From an uncultured Lachnospiraceae bacterium (lineage in GTDB: Bacteria > Bacillota > Clostridia > Lachnospirales > Lachnospiraceae): a stretch of DNA of 6,050 nucleotides. The DNA lies in contig CAOJLW010000133.1 of the NCBI GenBank assembly GCA_948438565.1, positions 1 through 6,050 on the forward strand, read 5' to 3'. The notes beneath the pieces were generated by a model, which saw only the letters and a program-made list of their open reading frames with translations, had not been told where the DNA came from and made no database searches. Shown here one piece after another: positions 1 to 6,050 of this stretch. The translations under genes and the position numbers were made by a program. The stretch's first letter is position 1, and each line of letters opens with the position of its first letter.

Positions 1-303
1 ATGATTGCCGTCAGTATTACGCTGTTTGCATTTTCCACAATTTTAGGTTGGGAATATCATGGAGAGAAGGCTTTTGAATACCTGTTAAAAACGCATCGCT
101 ATCATATGGTTTACCGGATCTTGTTTGCTTTTGCCGTCTATATGGGAGCGACGACTGCATTGGATTTGGTCTGGAAACTTTCCGATATTGCAAACGCGCT
201 GATGGCTGTTCCCAATTTGATCTGTCTGTTGGCTTTAAGCGGTGAAATTGCAGGCGACGTCAGGAAATTTCAGGAAATATTACATAAAAATAGGAATCCA
301 TGA
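1..303 (+). CDS. Sodium:alanine/amino-acid symporter (AGCS family), C-terminal fragment
   Basis: This is the last 100 codons of a membrane transporter that imports a neutral amino acid such as alanine or glycine with Na+ (or H+); the TGA stop is at 301-303. The visible segment has the family's C-terminal signature: FAFSTILGW followed by a YHGEK element (residues 9-23), a hydrophobic segment at about 37-56, and the highly typical DIANALMAVPNL stretch (62-73) leading into a last hydrophobic segment ending near 83, then a short charged cytoplasmic tail. AGCS proteins are usually about 440-500 residues, so some 350-400 residues lie left of the window; the ATG at base 1 is almost certainly an internal methionine, not the start. 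Substrate cannot be told from this part. No hairpin terminator follows; the next promoter begins 15 bases after the stop, so some readthrough into the next gene is possible. Confidence 0.9.
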   Translation: MIAVSITLFAFSTILGWEYHGEKAFEYLLKTHRYHMVYRILFAFAVYMGATTALDLVWKLSDIANALMAVPNLICLLALSGEIAGDVRKFQEILHKNRNP

Positions 304-317
304 TTTACAATCTTGCA

Positions 318-346
318 TTGAAAAACCGGGTAAGGAACGATATAAT
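318..346 (+). promoter_or_regulatory. Predicted sigma-A-type promoter of the large surface protein gene
   Basis: A -35 box TTGAAA at 318-323 (five of six consensus bases) and a perfect -10 box TATAAT at 341-346 are separated by exactly 17 bases. Transcription would start near base 353, giving a leader of about 77 nt before the ATG at 430. It lies just after the symporter stop, so the large gene is likely an independent transcription unit. There is no TG extended -10 element and no clear operator. Prediction from sequence only. Confidence 0.7.
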
Positions 347-410
347 TTGAGTATAAAATCCTATATATGGTAGGAATGGAATTTTGGGAATGCCATAGGT
401 TATTATAATG

Positions 411-420
411 AAGGAGGAGG
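411..420 (+). promoter_or_regulatory. Strong Shine-Dalgarno that decides the start of the large gene
   Basis: AAGGAGGAGG is complementary to the 16S 3' end in two overlapping registers (AAGGAGG, and GGAGG repeated). It ends 9 bases before ATG 430 but 21 bases before the in-frame ATG at 442, which encodes the more conventional-looking MRKRLL signal-peptide start. Spacing therefore favours 430. A run of six T separates the site from the start codon. Confidence 0.85.
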
Positions 421-429
421 TTTTTTAGG

Positions 430-528
430 ATGGCACATACAATGAGAAAAAGGCTGCTTAGCATCTTGCTCGTCCTGACATTGGCTCTGGAAACAGGAAA
501 TTTTACGGCCTTTTATGTACAGGCGGCG
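430..528 (+). other. Sec signal peptide of the large protein
   Basis: Residues 1-33 have a basic n-region (MRKR at 5-8), a hydrophobic core LLSILLVLTLAL (9-20), and a polar stretch ending VQAAN. A V-Q-A motif puts signal peptidase I cleavage after A32, or after A33. This directs Sec export; the cleavage site was not computed. Confidence 0.8.
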
Positions 529-3500
529 AATATGGATCAGGGAGCCGCAGAAGAACAAACGGCAAAGGTCGAACCAGCGGTGATTACGCTAAATACAATG
601 GGAGGCACGCTTTCTTCAGCCGTACAGGGCGACCAGCCGGATAGCTCGTCCTGGCGTCAGACCGGAACGGGGATATATCAAAGGGTAATTAACAGCTATC
701 AGAAGCTGCCGAATCCGGTCGCGCCCTGTTATAACGATATGGTGGCGTTTGACGGCTGGTATGACAGTATGGATTATACGAACCGGATTGAGGATGTATT
801 TGTGGAAAACGGTTCTATGACGTTGTATGCAAAATGGATTTATTTGGATATCACCGGACAGAATGAAAATATGTGGTTTCAATATAACAATGCTGCCAGC
901 GATTGTGTGGTAGATATTCGGGGGTTGGACGGAGACCAAAAAATTATGACAACCTATAAAAATAGGGGATATAGGTACAACTATAAAATCGGATCGCCTG
1001 TGAAGCCCGAAGAGGATGTCGACCAAATTTCCTTACATTTACCTGCAACCATAGGTGAAAGCATTTTCCATAAAGTAAGCTCTGATTATGATATCTATGT
1101 GGCTTCTTTGATCACAATCGACGGGACGTATGCCACGATGCATTATATCGTAGTAAATACGGGTGAAACGGACGTTGCAAATTTCAGTTTGGCATATACC
1201 GGGGATATTATGATTGGCGACGATGATCAGGCGATTGTTACCATGTGTGAAAGCGAGACAGGCGATTGCACGTATATCCAGATGAAAGAGAGAACGTTTG
1301 TGGACGGCGTTGATACGGAGGAAGGGAAAGTATTCCGGCTGTATGTCAAAGGCCCTTCCTATGGAATTACGGATGTCGATCGTTTATGGATTGGACTTTT
1401 TAATGCCGATACCTACAAAAAGCACGCATTCGATCACAATACTTCGCCGACCCAAGGCGACGATTCCGCCTTTGCCTGTTCCTGGGTGGAGCGTACGATT
1501 TCCGCCCATTCATCCGAAGTGTTTAGCGTCAAGCTGGGCGTGGGGGAATTGTCTGAAATGGAAAACGCCAACACGACGGTAACGTTGGACGCAAACGGCG
1601 GCGTATTCCGTGACGGCGGAGAAGTAAGCAGACATTCCGGAAGTTCTATCCCGATGGGAAGTTTAGAGATCCCTACCCGTATTGGTTATCAATTTGACGG
1701 CTGGTATCTGACGCGTGAAGGGGGCGACAGGCAGACAGGCAGTATTACAAAGGACACAACGCTATATGCCCACTGGAAAGAAGCGTTTTATGATCTGATC
1801 AACGATACGGTTGTGCAGTCAAACAGCAATCTGGAGGTTCCCAAAGAGACTGCGGACATTACGATTCAGTGCGGCGAGGCTTCGATTGGCCGCGGAGAAT
1901 CGGCAAAAGAGCTGATCCGGTTGGGGCAGGAGCTGGAGCTTTCTCTTCATGTTACGGACGGCTATTATTTGCCGAATAGTATCTATGTCGACGTTAAGGA
2001 TGTTAAGGGAACGATACACCTGACGGAAGGCACAGGTTATCGTTATTTGTTAAATGAGGATCGGACGCACGCAACGATTACGGTTATGCCGGAGTATTTG
2101 ACAGGCGACGTGGTCGTTACTACAATTGGCCATCCGCTTCCGGCAGAACGCCCCCAAGACATAGAGGCTATGGTGCAAGGGGGCGGGGAAAGCGTGGAAA
2201 TATCTCTTGGGGATGCGTCTCCCATTTTAACTGCCGTGGTTAATCCAAAACAATTGCCGGATCATACGTATGAATACCAATGGTATGAAAATTCCGAAGC
2301 AAGCAATCAAAACGGCGGGAAAATTCCGGGGGCCACGGGGCAGACCTATACGTTTCCGACCGGCAGGACGTTTGGAGATTACTATTTTTATTGTATTGTG
2401 ACGTCAAGACGTAATAACGGACAGATAGCAAACCAAACGTCTAATTTTGTGAAAGTAAAGATAAAAAAAGCCGCTCGTACGGTCGTTTTGGAGGATAAAG
2501 AAGAAGTTGCGACCGGGGAGCCGATTGCTATTGGAGAAGCGGAAGTAACGCCCGAGGTCTTGGATTCTTCACAGATTACTTATGTGTATTATACGGATGA
2601 AGCGTGTACGCAAAAGACTGCGGCCGGCTCGCCCGAGACGGGCGGATCCGGCGCGGCTGTAGAAGGCGGCGCTCCTTCGGCAATAGGAACTTATTATGTC
2701 AAAGCATATGTTCCGGAGGATGAAAAATATGAAGCTGCGGAAAACACGCCTGCGGCGCGGCTAATAATCAAATCGCAGGAATATCAGGTGGCCGTCAAGG
2801 TGCAATTAGACGATGAGGAATGGGAAGGGCATGGCAAAAGATTTGCCCTTGTTAGAACAGACTATACAATCATTACAGACTTGCAGCGGGTTTTGGACGG
2901 TGTCTACAGTGTCTATGAATTGGAGGACAAAGAGAGTTTCAATCAGAAGCAAGATCCGATCTACGGGTCGGATACAGGAGTGAAGGTGACAGTAGACGGA
3001 CAGGATACGGAAGCGATTGTCAATTACTATACGGCGACCTTTTATCATGAAGGCGTGGCATATGGAGAAGAAACGCCCCAAAAACAGCAAATCATCCTTG
3101 CCGGGCAATGCGTCGTACGGCCGACGGATCCGGAACCGGTTTTGGGATATGAATTCGGAGGATGGATGACGCAGCCAGACGGAAATGCGCGATTTGATTT
3201 TTATGCTCCGATAGCGCAAAAAACACAGATTTATGCAAAATGGCTCTTATCGGAACGTCCCTATCAGGTAGAGCATTATCTACAGAGTAGAACAGGCGGC
3301 TATGTGCTGAAGGAAACAGAGCGTTTGCATGGAACAATCGGAGAGGAAAGGACTGCGGAAGCAAAACAATATGCAGGTTACGTGGAAGATATGCAGCATC
3401 CCAAGCGGGTGGCCAGCGGAATTGTCCGCGAGGATGGCGCCCTGACGTTGAGGATGTACTATCAACTTGTGGAGTATGCGATTGATTATGAACTGGATGG

Positions 3501-5208
3501 CGGGCGGCTGCCCCGGGGGAAGAAAAATCCAGCCTCCTATACAGTAATCGACGGAGAGATTGCGCTGGTGAATCCGGAAAAGGACGGTTATCTTTTTACC
3601 GGATGGACAGAGCCGGGCAGCAGCGTCCCACAGCTTAACGTTACGATTCCGGCCGGCAGTACCGGAGAACGGAGTTTTACGGCGACTTGGGATATCGTGG
3701 ATCTGCCTTATCGGGTGGAACATTATTTACAGGCCTATGAAGGCGGGAATTATACGCTTGCAGAGACGGAGCATTCTGTTGGGACAGTCGGAGAGGTAAA
3801 AACGGCAATTGCAAAAACGTATGTGGGTTATGTGGAAAATCAGCAGCATTCGGAGCGGATTCCTACCGGTACGGTGACCGCAGGCGATTCTTTGGTTTTG
3901 AAGCTGTATTATGCCCCTATAGAATATGCGATTGACTATGAATTAAATGGCGGATGGATGCCGCTTGGACAGACGAATCCAACGGTTTATACAGTGCAAA
4001 ACGGTGAGATTATGTTGTTTCCTCCTATGAGGGCGGGATATCTGTTCGCAGGCTGGACAGAGCCGGGAATAGACGAACCGCGATTGACCGTGACGATTCC
4101 GGCCAACAGTACGGGCGACCGCAAATTTACTGCAAACTGGACGCCAAGCTCTGAAACCATCTATCAGGTGGAGCATTATCTGGAAAACCCGTCAGGAGAC
4201 GGATATTCTCTGGCAGACAGGGAGATTATCGTCGGAATGACCGGGGCGGCCGTAACGGCAGAGCCGAAAGAATATCCCGGATTTGTGGAGAATACCGGGT
4301 ACAGCGGCCGTGTAGACAGCGGTACGATTTCGGCGGATGTACCGTTGGTTTTAAGGCTTTATTATGACCGGGAAACCTATGTGATCCGGTTTGTGGTAGA
4401 TCCGTCGAAGGCCGATGTGCGAGGGAATACGGTTTTGACTCTGCGCCATGGGCAGGCGGTAATCAAACCAATGGTTATCCCAAAAGCGGGTTATAAGCTG
4501 GATACGCTGTACGACGGATGGGATCGGGAGGTAATGGCCAATGCCGAAGGAGATGCGGTCTATACGGCACAGCTTCGGGCAAGCGGAAGGCCGCTTAAGG
4601 ATGCGGAAAAAGATATCACAAAAGCCGATACCGATACGTCAGATCCCAAAGGCTCCAGCTTTTATCCGTTGATGCTGCGGGCGTATGGAAAGGATCAGGC
4701 TGTTTTGCTAAAATGGCACAGGATTAAAGAGGCGGACGGATATATCCTGTATGGATCCCGTTGCGGCACGGATATGAAGCGTATCCGGACGATTTCAAGC
4801 GGTAAGACGACAACCTGTACCGTCAAGAAGCTCAAAGAAGGCACATATTATAAATATGTAGTTGTGGCGTATCAAAATGTAGACGGGAAAAAGCGCGTGA
4901 CGCTTAGTTCAAAATCTGCCCACGCCGTTACGGAAGGCGGGACATATGGGAATCCCTTGGCAATGTCATGTAATCCATCGGTGGTCAATTTGAAAAAGGG
5001 AAAAGCAAAGACGTTAAAACCCTCGTATAAGGAGACGAAGCCGATTAAGATCCATGTATCTAAATTCCGTTTTCATTCGGATAATCCGAAGGTTGCCACA
5101 GTGTCTGCAAAAGGAAAAGTGAAAGGAAAAGCGACCGGAAGCTGCACGATATATGTTTATGCACAGAATGGTTTTTATAAGAAGGTTCGCGTGAAGGTCA
5201 CCAAGTGA
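430..5208 (+). CDS. Large secreted modular repeat protein (InlB B-repeat/Flg_new, MucBP-like, Ig-like, Fn3, BIG2 domains)
   Basis: A 1592-residue exported protein, probably an adhesin or extracellular contact protein; no catalytic motif is visible. Order of parts: signal peptide 1-33; Flg_new-like repeat 51-136 (FDGWY, then LYAKW); unassigned beta-rich region 137-380; Flg_new 383-449 (TLDANGG, FDGWY, LYAHW); unassigned beta segment 450-570; Ig-like domain about 572-679 (YQWYE at 616-620, C655); MBG-like domain 681-780 (GTYYVKAYV); a distinct segment 784-866 (LDDEEWEGHGKRFAL); Flg_new 867-938; MucBP-like 944-1013, 1093-1162 and 1244-1312 (each opening Y-x-VEHYL), alternating with Flg_new units 1015-1087, 1164-1237 and a degenerate one at 1316-1383; Fn3-like 1411-1500; BIG2-like 1501-1592 (SDNPKVATVSAKGKVKG). 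No LPXTG, SLH or C-terminal membrane helix, so attachment is unclear; it may be released or held by its basic C terminus. It has its own promoter and is followed by a terminator. The domain names are recognised by eye; the exact role and ligand are unknown. Confidence 0.9.
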   Translation: MAHTMRKRLLSILLVLTLALETGNFTAFYVQAANMDQGAAEEQTAKVEPAVITLNTMGGTLSSAVQGDQPDSSSWRQTGTGIYQRVINSYQKLPNPVAPCYNDMVAFDGWYDSMDYTNRIEDVFVENGSMTLYAKWIYLDITGQNENMWFQYNNAASDCVVDIRGLDGDQKIMTTYKNRGYRYNYKIGSPVKPEEDVDQISLHLPATIGESIFHKVSSDYDIYVASLITIDGTYATMHYIVVNTGETDVANFSLAYTGDIMIGDDDQAIVTMCESETGDCTYIQMKERTFVDGVDTEEGKVFRLYVKGPSYGITDVDRLWIGLFNADTYKKHAFDHNTSPTQGDDSAFACSWVERTISAHSSEVFSVKLGVGELSEMENANTTVTLDANGGVFRDGGEVSRHSGSSIPMGSLEIPTRIGYQFDGWYLTREGGDRQTGSITKDTTLYAHWKEAFYDLINDTVVQSNSNLEVPKETADITIQCGEASIGRGESAKELIRLGQELELSLHVTDGYYLPNSIYVDVKDVKGTIHLTEGTGYRYLLNEDRTHATITVMPEYLTGDVVVTTIGHPLPAERPQDIEAMVQGGGESVEISLGDASPILTAVVNPKQLPDHTYEYQWYENSEASNQNGGKIPGATGQTYTFPTGRTFGDYYFYCIVTSRRNNGQIANQTSNFVKVKIKKAARTVVLEDKEEVATGEPIAIGEAEVTPEVLDSSQITYVYYTDEACTQKTAAGSPETGGSGAAVEGGAPSAIGTYYVKAYVPEDEKYEAAENTPAARLIIKSQEYQVAVKVQLDDEEWEGHGKRFALVRTDYTIITDLQRVLDGVYSVYELEDKESFNQKQDPIYGSDTGVKVTVDGQDTEAIVNYYTATFYHEGVAYGEETPQKQQIILAGQCVVRPTDPEPVLGYEFGGWMTQPDGNARFDFYAPIAQKTQIYAKWLLSERPYQVEHYLQSRTGGYVLKETERLHGTIGEERTAEAKQYAGYVEDMQHPKRVASGIVREDGALTLRMYYQLVEYAIDYELDGGRLPRGKKNPASYTVIDGEIALVNPEKDGYLFTGWTEPGSSVPQLNVTIPAGSTGERSFTATWDIVDLPYRVEHYLQAYEGGNYTLAETEHSVGTVGEVKTAIAKTYVGYVENQQHSERIPTGTVTAGDSLVLKLYYAPIEYAIDYELNGGWMPLGQTNPTVYTVQNGEIMLFPPMRAGYLFAGWTEPGIDEPRLTVTIPANSTGDRKFTANWTPSSETIYQVEHYLENPSGDGYSLADREIIVGMTGAAVTAEPKEYPGFVENTGYSGRVDSGTISADVPLVLRLYYDRETYVIRFVVDPSKADVRGNTVLTLRHGQAVIKPMVIPKAGYKLDTLYDGWDREVMANAEGDAVYTAQLRASGRPLKDAEKDITKADTDTSDPKGSSFYPLMLRAYGKDQAVLLKWHRIKEADGYILYGSRCGTDMKRIRTISSGKTTTCTVKKLKEGTYYKYVVVAYQNVDGKKRVTLSSKSAHAVTEGGTYGNPLAMSCNPSVVNLKKGKAKTLKPSYKETKPIKIHVSKFRFHSDNPKVATVSAKGKVKGKATGSCTIYVYAQNGFYKKVRVKVTK
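3259..4578 (+). repeat. Coding tandem array: three alternating MucBP-like + Flg_new-like units, period about 150 codons
   Basis: Residues 944-1092, 1093-1243 and 1244-1383 are successive copies of one compound unit: a MucBP-like half (Y-x-VEHYL, then GY/GF-VE, then LxLxxYY) followed by a Flg_new half (YAIDYELxGG, GYLFxGWTEPG, TVTIPAxSTGxRxFTAxW). Units 1 and 2 are clearly homologous along their whole length; at DNA level GGACAGAGCCGGG recurs at 3605-3617 and 4055-4067, exactly 450 bases apart, and ACGATTCCGGCC at 3643 and 4093. The third unit keeps the MucBP half, but its Flg_new half is strongly diverged and has lost the GWTEPG and TVTIPA motifs. Many synonymous differences between copies point to old duplication rather than recent expansion. 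Confidence 0.85.
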
Positions 5209-5236
5209 TTTGGCACAGAATGAAACATTAGATAAG

Positions 5237-5265
5237 AAAAAGGGGGAACAGCTTCCCCCTTTTTT
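5237..5265. terminator. Bidirectional intrinsic terminator between converging genes
   Basis: AAAAAGGGGGAA (5237-5248) pairs perfectly with TTCCCCCTTTTT (5253-5264) around a CAGC loop, a 12-bp stem with a five-G core. Six T follow the C run on the plus strand (5260-5265), and the five A before the G run supply the U tract on the minus strand. It lies 28 bases after the large gene's stop and 33 bases beyond the minus-strand gene's stop, so it can end both transcripts. Confidence 0.92.
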
Positions 5266-5297
5266 ATATGAAATAACCAAAATCCTGATATCTGTTT

Positions 5298-6047
5298 TTA
5301 AAAATGAAAATCGACGTTGGAGAACATATCGCCTTTGATGTAAATATCGGTTTTGCTTTTTGGCTTAGAACTCAAAGGTGATTTTAAAGGACGTACAAAT
5401 CCATCCGGCTGCTTACCGATCTTTTTGTTTGGGTGTTTTTCCTTTTGGGCAGCCTGCCGCATTTCTTTGGAAGCGTCGGCCAGAAGGCCAAAGCCTGCGC
5501 CGTTTAATTTGGCGGCTTTATCTTCCAGCTTTTGTAATTCTTTTTGTTTGTGGCTGGTGTCTTTGCCGCGTTCTTGATCTTGTTTGATCTCCCCTTGCAG
5601 GATTCGTACTTGGCTTTTCAATTCCGCCGCCAGTGTTTCGTGTGATTTGGCGTGGTGTATTGCAGAATTGGCGGCAATGATAGCTTTGGTTCCGGTCTGT
5701 GGAAAACCTGTGGTATCCGCTTTGTCATTGTTGGATTTGGCGTCCAAAACGTCTGTTTTTTCTTTTGTAGGATGGTATGCAGTTTGTTTCTGTTCCTGCA
5801 TTTTTTGTTGTAGTTCCAGTTGGCGTTTGCGGAGCTGTTTATTTAGATCGGCCAGTTTTTGCTGTAGTTCTTTTCGCTGCTTTTCCTTTTCTTCTTCATT
5901 CAGGCCTTGATCTGCAGAAAGTTCTTTCAGGCGGTTTTTGGTATTTGCAATCTGGCTTTGGACTTCTTTGCCTTTGGAGTCCATCCATAAGTCTTTGCTT
6001 CGACGTTCCGTTTTCGGATATTTTTGGTCTATGCCGTTAATTTTCAT
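5298..6047 (-). CDS. FlxA-like coiled-coil protein, function unknown
   Basis: A 249-residue cytoplasmic-looking protein without signal peptide or membrane segment. The N terminus MKINGID resembles that of FlxA-like proteins common in Lachnospiraceae. Residues 26-88 form a long charged, Gln/Lys/Leu-rich heptad helix (for example ELQQKLADLNKQLRKRQLEL), a Pro/Thr/Gly/Asp linker spans about 91-120, and residues 136-203 form a second helical block with the pattern LKSQVRILQGEIKQDQERGKDT then KELQKLEDKAAK and LLADASKEMRQAA, which I recall as the conserved C-terminal part of these clostridial proteins. The tail (204-249) is basic, then ends in a short beta-like stretch, VDFHF. E. coli FlxA is a flagellar-regulon protein of unknown function, so even a confirmed match would not give a mechanism. 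The start is the ATG read from 6047; its ribosome site lies outside the window. The stop TAA (5300-5298) is close to the shared terminator. Family assignment is from memory of the pattern; that the gene is real is well supported by length, composition and the terminator. Confidence 0.65.
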   Translation of the reverse strand: MKINGIDQKYPKTERRSKDLWMDSKGKEVQSQIANTKNRLKELSADQGLNEEEKEKQRKELQQKLADLNKQLRKRQLELQQKMQEQKQTAYHPTKEKTDVLDAKSNNDKADTTGFPQTGTKAIIAANSAIHHAKSHETLAAELKSQVRILQGEIKQDQERGKDTSHKQKELQKLEDKAAKLNGAGFGLLADASKEMRQAAQKEKHPNKKIGKQPDGFVRPLKSPLSSKPKSKTDIYIKGDMFSNVDFHF

Positions 6048-6050
6048 TCG

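Noticed and set aside
1..303. Reading 1-303 as a complete 100-residue small membrane protein
   Set aside because: The sequence matches the C-terminal end of AGCS transporters from its first residues, so base 1 falls inside a longer gene.
404..409. Second perfect TATAAT close to the large gene's start
   Set aside because: A start from this box would fall near 416, inside the Shine-Dalgarno, and there is no fair -35 box 16-18 bases upstream. The TTGAAA/TATAAT pair at 318-346 is much better.
304..429. Possible c-di-GMP riboswitch, as often found before clostridial adhesin genes
   Set aside because: The leader is short and I cannot find the conserved core or the two-helix layout of either c-di-GMP class, nor a terminator hairpin before the start codon.
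2626..2679. GC-rich patch encoding a Gly/Ala/Pro/Ser-rich stretch (residues 733-750)
   Set aside because: A flexible Gly/Ala loop before GTYYVKA is usual in MBG-type domains, and the GC rise follows from Gly, Ala and Pro codons; it is not evidence of insertion or transfer.
3280..3723. Long minus-strand open frames inside the large gene (also 616-1026, 2806-3219, 3943-4176)
   Set aside because: They lie antisense to a strongly supported coding region, their translations show no family pattern, and they have no convincing ribosome sites. They are shadows of the plus-strand codon pattern.
5691..5705. FPQTG, a sortase-type motif, at residues 115-119 of the minus-strand protein
   Set aside because: The protein has no signal peptide, the motif is in the middle of the chain, and no hydrophobic segment plus basic tail follows it. 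It is most likely chance in a Pro/Thr/Gly linker.
5353..5910. Plus-strand open frames rich in Cys, Phe and Ser opposite the coiled-coil gene
   Set aside because: The Cys/Phe/Ser bias is what results from reading the complement of Lys/Gln/Glu-rich codons; the minus-strand frame is the natural one.

Overview
The window looks like chromosomal DNA from a gut-type Firmicute, probably Clostridia and most likely Lachnospiraceae. This is inferred from moderate GC, strong AAGGAGG ribosome binding sites, a sigma-A type promoter, and a large secreted protein built from Listeria-Bacteroides (InlB B-type, Flg_new) repeats, MucBP-like modules and a C-terminal Fn3 plus BIG2 pair. No 16S or other taxonomic marker is present, so the family-level placement is a judgement.

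Layout: (1) Bases 1-303 hold the last 100 codons of an AGCS-family sodium:amino-acid symporter whose start lies left of the window. (2) Bases 304-429 are a short intergenic region with a near-consensus promoter (TTGAAA-N17-TATAAT), a leader of about 77 nt and a strong Shine-Dalgarno. (3) Bases 430-5208 encode one 1592-residue secreted modular surface or extracellular protein, the dominant feature. It has a signal peptide, several Flg_new-like beta-grasp repeats, unclassified beta-rich segments, Ig-like and MBG-like domains, a tandem array alternating MucBP-like and Flg_new-like modules with a period near 150 residues, and a very lysine-rich C-terminal BIG2-type domain. It carries no LPXTG or other recognisable anchor. 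(4) Bases 5237-5265 form a 12-bp-stem terminator flanked by A and T tracts, able to serve both converging genes. (5) Bases 5298-6047, minus strand, encode a 249-residue coiled-coil protein resembling the FlxA-like family of Clostridia; it is apparently complete, with its ATG three bases from the window edge.

The three genes do not look like one pathway. The symporter is a housekeeping transporter, the large protein has its own promoter and is probably a monocistronic adhesin or host/mucus-contact protein, and the coiled-coil gene converges on it and shares only the terminator. I see no mobile element, CRISPR array, tRNA, rRNA or recognisable riboswitch. I do not see a convincing novel multi-gene system; the parts most worth following up are the unassigned N-terminal segment of the large protein, its alternating repeat array, and its basic, anchor-less C terminus.
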